A stretch of 64,000 nt of DNA, taken from positions 2,018,241-2,082,240 of the forward strand of contig NZ_JAUFQF010000004.1 in assembly GCF_030409635.1 (NCBI RefSeq). The letters are read 5' to 3'. This DNA comes from Vibrio agarivorans (GTDB taxonomy: Bacteria; Pseudomonadota; Gammaproteobacteria; Enterobacterales; Vibrionaceae). The notes beneath the pieces are model-generated. The model was not told the DNA's origin. It made no database searches and was given only the letters and a program-made list of their open reading frames with translations. Positions 24,427 to 35,600 of the stretch are shown here, piece by piece. Position 1 is the stretch's first letter. Each line of letters begins with the position of its first letter. The position numbers and the translations under genes were made by a program.

Positions 24427-26073
24427 ATGCCCGTAAGTTCAATGAAAAACAAAGGGGTGGTGGGGAAAGTCCTACTGCCTTCTTTGCTCATAAATCTTCT
24501 TTCTCTCGCCGTTCCGCTAACGGTTTTACAAATTTACGATCGTATCTTACCTAACCAGAGTTATGGGACTGCCACTCTGTTATTAGCGGGGGCGACGTTG
24601 GCTGTCGCTATGGAAGCGCTAATCCGATTTGTGCGAACTTGGCTTTTGTCTGCTGCGGCCAGTAATACCGAGAAAGCGACCTATCAAACCTTGATCGAGA
24701 GAGTTACAACGGCTTCGTCTCACCATCTTCGCCATATTGGTGTTGGTGGTATAGAAGAAGGGCTTAGCTCTGTATCCAAAGTTAAAGATTGGTACTCTGG
24801 TGGGGTAATGGCAGGCTTTATTGATTTGCCTTTCGCCTTGATCTTCTTGGGCTTAGTGGCTTACATCGGCGGTGAGCTAGTGGCGATACCTTTGGCAGTT
24901 TGGCTGATTACTCTTGGAATTGTTTGGTTATCTTCTATTCGCGTTAAAAGCCTAAGTGAAGAAGCTTCCCAAGATGAGCAGGAGCGAAAAGCGTTTTTAA
25001 TTTTGCTAAGCCAAACCATTCAAGGAATCAAACGTCAGGCTGTTGAGTCTCGAATCTTCAATCAGTTTAAATCCCTCAATCACGTTCGGTCACAATCTAA
25101 AGCGAGAGAAGAAGAACAGAATGTCTTTGCCCAAGAATGTATTCAGCTTGCCGCCTTAGCGACGTCAGTTTTACTCGTGATTACTGGCAGCTTGTGGGTG
25201 TTAGATGGCCAGTTAACTACAGGTGGGTTGGCAGCATGCTCTATCTTATCGGGTAGAGCGGTTGCGCCGTTAAGCGCTTTGGTTGGGATTCGAATCAAGC
25301 TTAATTCAATACACAGCGCTAATCAGGCAATAGAAACATTGAGTGAGTTGTCGATAGGTGAGTCTTCAGATTCTGAGCGTTCTGATTGCGACTCATCTGA
25401 CTTTGAGACGTTGGAAATCAAGCAAGCGACCGTTGAAAGATACGGTGAATTCGCTCATGTGGATGTCAGATTGAATAAAGGTGAGTTGGTATTGTTAGTG
25501 AGTGAGGAGCGCCATACCAACAGTCATTTATTGTCGTCGATTGCAGGTATTGATGATCTGAAAGCGGGTGAGTGCTTCATTAACGGAGCTGCTGTTTCCA
25601 TTGCATCCGTAACCAACATTACTGCCTACTGTGGCGTTAAAGGGCAACTGGTGTCGGGGACCATTCTTGACAACTTATGTGGCTTCGACCCCGAAAGAAC
25701 TCAACGTGCCGGCGACTACGCGAAGCGCTTGGGGTTAACCAAGGAAATCACTCGTTTACCCGATGGACTAGAGACACAAATTGGCCATACGACTGCGTTT
25801 TCATTGAGTATGGGAAATGTGAAAATGCTCAACATCGCAACTCAACTGGCAAGTGATAAACCAATTATCATATTAGAAAGGCCAGATTCTTCACTTGATT
25901 TAGATACCCTTGGAAATCTGGCTAAGGTTCTGGAAGAAGAGGTGACGGCAGGACGAACGATACTGATGGTGAGCTACCATTCTAAACTTCGCGAATTAGC
26001 TAATCGAATCATTACAGTGGAAAGCCGAACTATGGCCGAAGAAAGTGGGAACAATCAGGAGGCTATCGTATGA
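24427..26073 (+). CDS. Type I secretion ABC protein with degenerate ATPase domain
   Basis: A 548-residue ABC exporter half. I choose the ATG at 24427 with AAGGA 6 bases upstream. The membrane domain (about residues 10-300) has six helices and the T1SS-type start LLPSLLINLLSLAVPLTVLQIYDRILP. The nucleotide-binding domain (about 330-545) is badly eroded. The Walker A position reads SEERHTNSHLL with no Gly-Lys-Ser, the signature position FSLSMGNVKML lacks LSGGQ, and Walker B is PIIILERPDSS with Glu and Arg where Asp-Glu is expected. It probably cannot hydrolyse ATP and may pair with the next gene's product, which it overlaps by four bases (ATGA). Confidence 0.85.
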   Translation: MPVSSMKNKGVVGKVLLPSLLINLLSLAVPLTVLQIYDRILPNQSYGTATLLLAGATLAVAMEALIRFVRTWLLSAAASNTEKATYQTLIERVTTASSHHLRHIGVGGIEEGLSSVSKVKDWYSGGVMAGFIDLPFALIFLGLVAYIGGELVAIPLAVWLITLGIVWLSSIRVKSLSEEASQDEQERKAFLILLSQTIQGIKRQAVESRIFNQFKSLNHVRSQSKAREEEQNVFAQECIQLAALATSVLLVITGSLWVLDGQLTTGGLAACSILSGRAVAPLSALVGIRIKLNSIHSANQAIETLSELSIGESSDSERSDCDSSDFETLEIKQATVERYGEFAHVDVRLNKGELVLLVSEERHTNSHLLSSIAGIDDLKAGECFINGAAVSIASVTNITAYCGVKGQLVSGTILDNLCGFDPERTQRAGDYAKRLGLTKEITRLPDGLETQIGHTTAFSLSMGNVKMLNIATQLASDKPIIILERPDSSLDLDTLGNLAKVLEEEVTAGRTILMVSYHSKLRELANRIITVESRTMAEESGNNQEAIV

Positions 26074-28256
26074 ATCGTTTAGATACTGGTAACCGTGCAG
26101 ATACGAATGGTCGACAAGAGGTGATGAATCATTTAGAAACGGAAAGCCTTTCCGTTCTTAAGCATTTGGAAGTTAACGCGAATATCCAGTTGTTTGCACA
26201 CCAATGGGTTGATGAGAATGGTATTGAGTCAATGGACGATATGTTTGCCCTGTTCGATAGGCTTGCATTACCTTATCGCTTGGTTGCCAACCTAGGTGAA
26301 GTTGGTGAGCATAAATTGGTTTTACTGGTGCTTGGTGAAAGTGGGCTGGTTTCTGGCTATATAGAATCCAAACAATTTGTTTCGTTTAGTGCCAATGACG
26401 ACATCACCGATGTCCCGCAGTTTTGCATCGTTATCGAAGGTCCGCCATTAGAGAAAGCCTCTCCTGATTGGGTTGGCGAAAGGTTACATGCGTTTCGTCC
26501 CATCATTCCTAAATTGTTGTTGGTCAGTTTTATTACCAACTTGTTTGCACTTGCTGTCCCCTTCATCACTATGTCGATTTATGACCATGTGATTGGTGGT
26601 GACGCAGGACATGAGCTGCAAGGTATCGCCATTGGCGCGGCGTTGTTGTTTGTGATGATGGGTTGGTTAAGAACACTACGTAGCCAGGTGTTTGCTTCAG
26701 TTTCAAACCGAGTGAGTCGTGAGATATCTCAAGCTCTCGTGCAGCGTCTACTTCGAAATAGCTATGCTCAAAATCAGCAAACATCCTCTTCTAGTCAACA
26801 AAATCAAGTGATGTTGTCGGAGCGAATTTCTGGGGTGTTATCGGGGCCATTAGGAAATGCGCTGTTTGATCTGCCATTCATTCTCATTTTTGTACTTGCA
26901 ATAGGAGTGTTAGGTGGGTGGTTGGTACTGGTTCCTATCGTTTCTTTGGTTCTGTATTACCTATTAGCTAAGCGTTCGATGCGCTCAAGCAGCAAGCGCT
27001 CAATGCAATCGACGGTAGCGGGTACGAACCGTCAAAACATGACCAATGAGCTATCATCCAAACTCGCTTTTATTCGCAGTGCCGGATTCTCGGAGCACTG
27101 GATTCAACGCTTCAAAAAGGCCAACTTTCTTGCTTCTAAAGTTACATTTAAGCAATCTGTTCTCCAGAGTCGCTATACCTCGCTTTACTATTTCATTGGT
27201 GTTGGTTCGACATTAGCTGTGATGGGACTGGGGATAGGGCTTATTTTTGAACAAGTGATGACCCCTGGTGGTTTGATTGCTTCAATGATGTTGATATCCA
27301 AGGTGACGGGGCCAGCTCAGGTGTTGGCAAACAGCGCGATGCGTTTTAATAGCTTTAATCAATCCAAGTTGCAAGTGAACCGTATCTTGTCTCAGCCGTC
27401 TGAGCGTGAATTCAGTTACCAGCATCACCCGCTATCTGTGGTAGCGCCTAACTTGAAATTAGAACAAGTGACCCTGCGTTATCCTAAACAGAGTCGCCCC
27501 GCCTTGAATGGTGTGAGCTTTGATATTGAAGCGGGTGAAATTGTTGCGATTACTGGCCCTTCTGGGAGCGGTAAATCAACATTGATCGAAGTACTGTCTG
27601 GTTTACAGCCTATCCAAAACGGCATGGTCGAGCTTGAAGGCGTTAACCTCGTTCAATACGACCCGCAGCTCTATCGTCACTGGTGTTTTATACGAGCCGC
27701 GTATCCTGATTTGCTCACGCTGAGTATTCGAGAGTGGCTAAACGACGGTCATAAAGTCGAAGACCAGAAGATGATCTCTGCGATTGAAATGGTCGGCGGA
27801 AAGCGTTGGTTCGAGACATTGTCTGGTGGGCTCGATACTTCCATCAGCAGTATTCAGCCGGACAGCCTTTTTGATATGTTGTCTGGTAGCGTCGCGCAGA
27901 TCCTCATTGACGCGAAAGCGCTGGTTTATGACTACCCAATGTTTTTAATGGATAACCCTGTGCCTGATGCTCATCCAAATGCTAAGCGTATATTTGGTGA
28001 ATTTGTGCAATCGAAAAAAGGAAAAGCAACGGTGATCTACACGTCCCACGATCCGGATTTAATCAAGCTTGCCGATAAAGTCGTGGTGTTAAGTGAAGGT
28101 GCTGTGGTTTATGCCGGTCCTTTAGAGGCGGATCAGCCTTTGGAGCAGGAACAGCATTCAGAGCCTCAAGCTTCCCAAGAACAAGAGCCGTCTGCTCAGC
28201 AAGATGCAGCTCAACAAGAACAATCAGAGTCTAAGCAAGGAGTCGCTAATGGCTAA
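26070..28256 (+). CDS. Type I secretion ABC protein with C39-like N-terminal domain
   Basis: A 728-residue protein. Residues 1-150 look like a peptidase C39-like domain without a catalytic Cys. The membrane domain begins LLLVSFITNLFALAVPFITMSIYDHVI. The nucleotide-binding domain (about 460-700) keeps a good Walker A (GPSGSGKSTL, near 496) and an H-loop His (TSHDPDL). The signature is altered (MLSGSVAQIL), the catalytic Glu after Walker B is Asn (MFLMDNPVPD), and no Q-loop Gln is evident. The C-terminus is a Gln/Glu-rich tail. It probably forms a heterodimer with the preceding protein to export the adjacent VCBS adhesin. The last 8 bases overlap the adaptor gene. Confidence 0.86.
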   Translation: MNRLDTGNRADTNGRQEVMNHLETESLSVLKHLEVNANIQLFAHQWVDENGIESMDDMFALFDRLALPYRLVANLGEVGEHKLVLLVLGESGLVSGYIESKQFVSFSANDDITDVPQFCIVIEGPPLEKASPDWVGERLHAFRPIIPKLLLVSFITNLFALAVPFITMSIYDHVIGGDAGHELQGIAIGAALLFVMMGWLRTLRSQVFASVSNRVSREISQALVQRLLRNSYAQNQQTSSSSQQNQVMLSERISGVLSGPLGNALFDLPFILIFVLAIGVLGGWLVLVPIVSLVLYYLLAKRSMRSSSKRSMQSTVAGTNRQNMTNELSSKLAFIRSAGFSEHWIQRFKKANFLASKVTFKQSVLQSRYTSLYYFIGVGSTLAVMGLGIGLIFEQVMTPGGLIASMMLISKVTGPAQVLANSAMRFNSFNQSKLQVNRILSQPSEREFSYQHHPLSVVAPNLKLEQVTLRYPKQSRPALNGVSFDIEAGEIVAITGPSGSGKSTLIEVLSGLQPIQNGMVELEGVNLVQYDPQLYRHWCFIRAAYPDLLTLSIREWLNDGHKVEDQKMISAIEMVGGKRWFETLSGGLDTSISSIQPDSLFDMLSGSVAQILIDAKALVYDYPMFLMDNPVPDAHPNAKRIFGEFVQSKKGKATVIYTSHDPDLIKLADKVVVLSEGAVVYAGPLEADQPLEQEQHSEPQASQEQEPSAQQDAAQQEQSESKQGVANG

Positions 28257-29562
28257 ACAATCTATCGAGAAGGGCAAGCGTTACGGTGAACTTGTTGAAT
28301 CACAAAATACGGCTCGTACATTGGCATTGGCGACGTGGTCAGTTGCTTTGTGTGTTATCGCTTTTGCCACTTGGTCTGTCGTCACCCAAGTTGATGAAAT
28401 TGCCAAAGCCAAAGGCGCAGTTATTCCAGAAGGCGAGAAGCAAGTACTTCAAAGCGCGATTGGCGGTAAATTAAAGCAAATTCTCGTTAAAGAAGGTCAG
28501 TTGGTCGAGAAAGGTCAGCCACTTGTTGAGTTTGATGCGACCTTCCAACGTACCGCTCTTGAAGAATTGAAATCTCAACAAGTGACGCTTCTAGCCAGTA
28601 TTGAGCGTATGAATGCTCTGTTAGAAGAGCGTGAACCGAATCTTGCTGAGTTCGAAGTGGATTATCCAGAGATTGTTAGCCAACAAAAAGCGCAGTTGAA
28701 TGCACAGAAAGCACTCTATTTTCAAAAGCGGGTAGTACTTGAAAAAGAGAGCGAACAGATTTCTGAGCAGCTTCGAAGTGTTGAAAAGTCTTTGCCTAGC
28801 TACGAGAAAGAGTTGGATGCGACCAAGCAAGAGCTGGACATACTGGAGAAGGGGTATGAAGCGGGTAATATTTCACGTTTACGTGTGCTTGAAATGCGAC
28901 AAAAACTGGCCAGTATCGAACAGAAAATCGAAGAAGCTCGTGGTAAGAAAGCTCTGTTAATCAAGCAAGCAGACAGCACAGAGCAAAAAATTGAACAGCT
29001 TTTAGCAGAGGCGAAAGCGAAGGTGAGCGACGATCGTTCTAAAGCCGTATCTGACTTATCAGCATTGAATGCTAGAGTTCGTTCAAGCCAAGCTAAATTG
29101 ACCAACACCATGTTGGTGTCGCCACTACAAGGCTTGGTGCAAAGCCTGCCTAGTACGCAAAACGGTGGTGTTATTCAGCCAGGTGGCACTGTGGTTGAAA
29201 TTGTGCCTGTTGGTGGGAAAGCGGACTTTAAAGCTCGTTTATCGCCAAGAGATATTGGTTTTGTGAGTGTAGGTCAGCCGACTCGTATCAAGATTGATGC
29301 GTTTGATTACAGCCGCTTTGGTGCGCTACAAGGAACGGTTGAGAGTATTTCACCGACCACTAGTCAAAGCGAGCGTGGCGAGATCTATTATGAAGTCGTC
29401 GTCTCGGTTGATACCCCATACTTCCGAGATAACCCTGAAAGCTTTTCTATTTTGCCAGGTATGACGGGAGAGGTAGACATCACTACTGGTGAGAAATCTG
29501 TATTCCAGTACCTATGGAAGCCAATTTACACCAATGTCAGTGTCGCATTTGGTGAAAGGTAG
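28249..29562 (+). CDS. HlyD-family type I secretion membrane-fusion adaptor
   Basis: A 437-residue periplasmic adaptor that would link the ABC pair to an outer-membrane TolC-type channel. The ATG at 28249 is chosen for its AAGGAG, 6 bases upstream, and it overlaps the preceding stop. One membrane helix is at about 24-45. The first lipoyl half AKGAVIPEGEKQVLQSAIGG follows, then a long coiled coil (about 110-285, with EKESEQISEQL and QELDILEKGYEAG). The second lipoyl half is TMLVSPLQGLVQSL, and the beta-barrel contains the HlyD motif YFRDNPESFSILPGM. No TolC-like gene is in the window. Confidence 0.93.
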   Translation: MAKQSIEKGKRYGELVESQNTARTLALATWSVALCVIAFATWSVVTQVDEIAKAKGAVIPEGEKQVLQSAIGGKLKQILVKEGQLVEKGQPLVEFDATFQRTALEELKSQQVTLLASIERMNALLEEREPNLAEFEVDYPEIVSQQKAQLNAQKALYFQKRVVLEKESEQISEQLRSVEKSLPSYEKELDATKQELDILEKGYEAGNISRLRVLEMRQKLASIEQKIEEARGKKALLIKQADSTEQKIEQLLAEAKAKVSDDRSKAVSDLSALNARVRSSQAKLTNTMLVSPLQGLVQSLPSTQNGGVIQPGGTVVEIVPVGGKADFKARLSPRDIGFVSVGQPTRIKIDAFDYSRFGALQGTVESISPTTSQSERGEIYYEVVVSVDTPYFRDNPESFSILPGMTGEVDITTGEKSVFQYLWKPIYTNVSVAFGER

Positions 29563-29610
29563 TCACTTTAAGTAGTCGATGAGAGTAAACGAATAACAAC
29601 TGCAAATAAT

Positions 29611-29645
29611 AAAAAGGGAGCACATTATGTGCTCCCTTCTGTTTT
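29611..29645. terminator. Bidirectional terminator between T1SS operon and adhesin gene
   Basis: Perfect 11-base arms AAGGGAGCACA and TGTGCTCCCTT around a 3-base loop. Five A precede the stem and CTGTTTTG follows. It can stop both the secretion operon and the convergent adhesin gene. Confidence 0.92.
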
Positions 29646-29658
29646 GTCTCGTTATCGG

Positions 29659-32600
29659 TTAACTATTTGGATCAATGTCCGGCAGTCCGTCTACGTCGTT
29701 GTGATGATGGTGCTCCTCGTCTTGGTTATGGTTATTGGCCGCATCATGGTGTTCGAGCGCGTCTGACATATCCAAGTGCACTTGGTCATGTGTTGCTGCA
29801 TCTGGTTGGTCGACTTGTGAAAGTACGATATCCATATCCGCAGGTTGATCGTGAACCGTTGTCGATGTCGCATCGGGTTTAATGCCCAATGCATCCAGAT
29901 AGGCGGCTGCACCATGGTGGCTGGTTTTCTGATCGGGTTCTTGATGAGCGTGCTGGGTTAAATCTAGATAAGTGTCATCGCTTTGCATGACAGTAAAACC
30001 TGCTTGTAAAGCTATGTCTGGATCATCATTCGGCTCAGGAGGCGGTGGTGGTGGAGCGGGGTGGGATGTGTGAACGACAGGAGTGATCGTCATATCAACC
30101 ACCTCGGTTCCAACTGTCAGCTTACCACTATGTCCAGGCCCATGACTGAGTATCTGGATATTCACATGGGCGACCACTTCATCCTGATTTGTCCCTTGCA
30201 ATGCTACTTCAAATTTATCTTCATGCTGGCCGACACCCGAAGCGCTACCATGAGGGCCCGTATGAACCTGGGCTTGCTCTTGATAATGTAAATGACCAGT
30301 CTGAGGATCAATAGTTAATGTTCCGTATTGCCCATGATGACTAGTGACGTACTGTCCGTTAGGTAAATGGATTCGCCAACCGCTTTGTGTGGATGGTACG
30401 GGAGTTAACGATGGTAATAGTGGCGGAACCCCAAGCGTGCCAGACACTTGGTGACTTCCCGATGGCGGTTTAACAACGATCGGTTCAGGTATCGCACTGG
30501 CAGCAAAACCTTGGCTACCTGCGCTATTACCGTGTTCGTCAGTCATTGTTGCTTGTATATTGGAACCGGGATGAACTTCAATTTGTATTCCATGCTGAAG
30601 AGTATGAGCATCTAATACATGATCCTGACCGTTAACGACAAGATGCTCACCGATTTTGGCATCACCAGGAGGCGTAACGGTTGCTGTGATCGTATTTGCA
30701 TGGCCTCGGGCAATTTCAGCTTTGCTGTATAAGTTGTCAGCCCCTGCGTTTTCAAAAGTAATCGTAGGAAGGCTAACCTGAGTATCTTTGGTAATCGAGT
30801 CAGTCGTCGTTGCGGTTGTACCGTCGTGACTTGTCGCATGCGCCGTCACAGTCAGCGTTCCGTCTTTTAAGGAGGAAAGATCCGCGGTTGTTTGATAGGT
30901 GCCGTCTGTAGCAACAGTGATATTGGCCTTGTCGACGGTGACCGTCGTTGTGCCATCGGTGATCTCAATGCGGTCAAGTGTTGAGGCTACGCTAGGGTCA
31001 AGCGACCCTGAGATAGCGGCCGCACCAGATTCGCTGGCATTTAAGGTATTATCAGAAGTATCCGTAATGTCGACACTCAAGACAGGCGTATCGGCCACGG
31101 CGGCTAAGGCCATGGATGCTGAGGTAGCAACCGTCGCACCCTGAGGATCTTGCACATCGTAGGTAAAGTGGACCGTCCCGTTATAATTAGCATCTGGCTT
31201 GAAGGTGTAGGTGCCGTCTTTATTGTCTGTGACTGTACCGTGATCTGCGCTTAGGTTATGCACGCTCAGCTGCGCGGTTTCACCATCATCATAGTCACCG
31301 GCTTGTGCGAGCAAGTCGGAGGCATGCAGTGTAACAGTGGTATCTTCAGTACCAGGCGAGAGAGTAACGTCTCCGTGCACAAAAGGTGCATCATTAGTAC
31401 CTTCGATGACGAATTCAACCTGATGTGGCGTTCCATCGACACTGTGAATAGTAAAAGTTTCCCTAGCTTCCTGTCCCTTCGCTAGATGATTAACCGCGCT
31501 ATTCTCAATATGGTAAAAGTAGTTGCCATTACCATAGAGTTGCAATGTTCCACCAAGACTTCCTGTGTGGTGATGCAAACCGTCCGGAAATTTTGACTGG
31601 CTTGGCCCATCAGGATCAACGACATGAAATTGGCCGTTTGTTTTAATCGTATAGCCGTAATAGAGATTATCTTCCTCAAGCAGATGCCCGCCCGTCCCTG
31701 TGATGACAGCCGCATCATTAACAGCGGCAAGGGTTGTGTTTGCCCCTGTATGAGCAATGCCACCGTGTCTGTCGGCAACATCGTAAGTAAAGTGGACCGT
31801 TCCGTTGTAATTCGGGTCGGGGTTAAAGGTAAAACTGCCATCTGAATTTGATACCAAGCTGCCGTGGTCTGCAGTCAAGTTTTCAATGTGTAACCAACCT
31901 CTATCATTAGTATCAACATCTGTCGCATTAGCGATTAATTCAGCTTGTGTAATATGTATTGAAGTATCTTCCTTACCTGAAGGTAAAGTGACCTCGCCAC
32001 TAACTGTTGGTACATCATTATCGCCATGCACAACAACGGAGACACTTTTCGAGACATGGCTACCATCAGTAGACACTGCCTCAACCGTAAAGTGCTCCCA
32101 ATATTCGTCGCCGTCTCCTAGTTTTGTCGCTTTGCTCTGATCAACGTCATAATGCCATTGTCCGTCTGCACTTAGGTGGAACGTGCCATACTGACCGCTA
32201 ATGCCACCTGTTGGTGTTTGTGTCCAGCTCACCGTATCGTGGAGATCAACATCGTGTGCGACTACATTGCCGGAAACTGAAGCACCTGTTTGGGCATTTT
32301 CGACGACATGACCCAGTTCTGATTTGGAATCGATGACGACCCCATCCTCTGTGCCGTTAACCTTAACCGTAATAGGAAACTCAGTACCATCGGTTGCTAT
32401 TAGTCTTATAGATTCAGTGAATGATTCACCATGCTTTAATTCTTGAACGTGAACATTATTATTGTCGCCAATATAACTCCACGAATGCTCACCTTGATGA
32501 GGTCCACTTGCGATAGTGTGGAACTGGAATCTGCCATAAGGAGTCGTAACATTTAGGTCACTGCCTATATTCCATGTGTATTGTTTGCCTTCAAATTCGA

Positions 32601-35600
32601 CCGTGACTTGAGTGTTAGGGCTGTCTATATCCGTAATTTGTAGCGCTTGCCAATCAACAGCGTCCATAATATGGGGATTCGTATAAACAACAGTGGCTAC
32701 ATCTTCAGTCGCTACACCATGGTCAACGCCAGAAATAATGGTTTTGTCATCGACTGCGGCAAGTGTTGTACTTGCTCCGGTGTGGGTTACTCCGCCGTGT
32801 GCGTCTTTGACGTCATAGGTGAAGTGTACATCGCCGTTGTAGTCTTTTTCTGGTGTGAAGGTGTAGGTGCCGTCTTTGTTGTCAACGACAGAGCCATGAT
32901 CCACTTGCAGGTTATCGACAGTCAGTTGTCCTGCATCGTTACCATCAATATCAGTCGCATTGGCTAATAATTCATGAGCCGTGAAGGTTAAAGCTGTATC
33001 TTCTGTTCCTGAATTTAAGGTGACTTCACGGCTTACCACGGGTTGGTCGTTTGTGCCATTAATGGTGATGGTAATGACTTGAGGAGTTCCATCTTTAGAG
33101 TGGACAGTCACAGTGTCAGTTAGGGTTTCACCTGCCCCTAAATGTTGGATTTCAGGTTTACGGTTATCAATATAGTAGTTCCAGTTACCGACCCTATCTA
33201 TTCCTAGCAACCCGCCAAGAGAAGAGGTATAGGGTGCATACTCTGGATGTAAAGATACGGTGGCTATTGTTTTAAAGTCAAAGCCACTTTCTCCGCTATC
33301 TGGATCTATTGCATCAAGAGTACCTCTACTCTCCAGTTTGTAGGCGAAGTTGCCACCTTCAACTGCGGCATGGGCGTTTAAGTCTTCAGTTACCGAGCCT
33401 GTAATTGCTCCTTTAAATACTGCTGTATCATTGACTGCAGCAAGTATCGTATTCGCCCCTGTATGCGTAACCCCGCCATGGGCATCTTGCACATCATAAG
33501 TGAAATGAACCTGACCGTTATAGTCTTTGGTTGGCGTGAAAGTGAAGGTACCGTCTTGATTATCTAGAATAGATCCATGATCGGCATGAAGATTCGTAAT
33601 CGTCAGTTTGCCTATGTCGTTCGTATCTACATCTACGGTGTTTGCCAATAGCTCAGATGCAGTGATGGTTTGAGCAAGATCTTCTTTACCGCTGTTAAGT
33701 TGCACCTCACCAGAACAATACGGACGGTCGTTATCGCCATGAATGGTAACAACAATATCGTGTGTGGTGCCATCTGCAGATTTAACGGTGACAGTATCGA
33801 CTAGTGATTCCCCTGTACCCAGATGATCAATAGCTCTGCCGGTTGCACCTTGGCCGATGGAAGCATAGTAGGTCCAGTCCCCGTTAGTTTGAAGTATGAC
33901 ACGACCATGAGTGCCATAATAAGTGCCTGTTTGGGCATAGCTTTCACCTGCATCAGCATCCACTATCGATAGGTGGCCATCGGTATGGATTTCATCGTTC
34001 CACAATTTCCCTATGTTTCCGTGCTGATGATCAGGTGAACGGTCATCAACATAGCCGCCAGTCATACTGCCGTCTGGTGCGGTAAAAGTGTGTCCTTCAT
34101 GAACATCACCTGTATCGACACCTGAGATGGTAGCTGCATCTCCAGCAGCAGCAAGAGTAGACGATGCAGTGGCTTGTACTGAGCCGCCATGAGCGTCTTT
34201 GATATCATAGGTGAATTTAACCTGACCGTTATAATCTTGGTCTGGATGGAACGTAAATGAACCATCGGCATTATGCGTAACTGTGCCGTGATCGGCGGTT
34301 ACTGCGTCAACGTGCAAAGTGCCGGAATCGTTTTTATCAATATCCGTCGCACCTGCTAGCAATTGAGTCTGAGTGATGCGAAGAGTTTGATCCTCGGTAC
34401 CAGCAGGTAATACACGACTGCCTGTAACCGTTGGTGCATCATTGGTACCCGTAATGGTGATTTGTAATTCTTGCGTTGTGCCATCTGCTGTATGCACTGT
34501 GACCTTATCGATATAGGACTGACCTTGGCCTAAAGACTGAACCTGCTGAATATTATTATCCAGTTGGTAATGCCAATCGCCATCGGGTGCTACAACAACC
34601 GAAGCTCCTAGTGTGGAGGTGTAGCCAATGCCTGCATTATTTTGGGCATGTAGCACAGGGTCGAAGTGAGCCTCCCCTGCGTCGGTATCAGTGACATGCA
34701 TGTGGCTATTTACAACTAACCATTGCATGCCATAAATACGATCTTCGGTGACCGCTCCGGTTGTTGTTCCGGTTATTTGAGCTGCATCGTTTGCACCATT
34801 TACTGTAATAGCCACTTGATGGGGGGTGCCATCGGTAGAGTGAACGGTAATGATGTCTTTGGCGTGCTGGCCTTTAGCTAGTGCTTGAACTGCAGGATTT
34901 GAGTTGTCGAGATCATACGTCCAAGCACCACTGTCAGTCAGGTGTAAAGTACCTAATGAGCCTTTTATGTCGGTGTTGGAGAAATGTGCTTCGCCGGTAT
35001 CAACATCGGTTACAGTAAGGGTGCCAGAGGTTTGAAGTTGAGACTCTTCGGTTACTGCACCTGAGTTTGTCCCACCGATTACAGCGGAGTCATTAGTACC
35101 GTTTACGGTAATCGTCACTTGGTGTGGTATACCGTCAGCGGAGTGGACAGTAATAGTATCAGTGGCTGTTTTATTCACGCCTAACGCTTGAACGATAGGA
35201 TTTGTGTTATCGAGGTCGTAAGTCCAAGCACCTGAGTCGGTCAGATGTAGAGTCCCCAAGTTGCCTACGATATCTGTGTTGGAGAAATGTGCCTCGCCAG
35301 TATCGATATCAGTGACAGTCAACGTACCGGATGTTTGTAATTGAGATTCTTCAGTCACCGCACCTGAGTTTGTCCCACCGATTAAAGCAGCATCATTGGT
35401 GCCATTCACGGTGATCGTCACTTGATGCGGCGTGCCGTCAGCGGAGTGGACAGTAATAGTATCGGTAGCTGTTTTATTCACGCCTAACGCTTGAACGATA
35501 GGATTTGTGTTATCGAGGTCGTAAGTCCAAGCACCTGAGTCGGTCAGATGTAGAGTCCCCAAGTTGCCTACGATATCTGTGTTGGAGAAATGTGCCTCGC

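Noticed and set aside
29667..34271. Many open frames opposite or within the adhesin gene
   Set aside because: They are shadows of the repetitive coding sequence, lack ribosome-binding sites and have skewed compositions.
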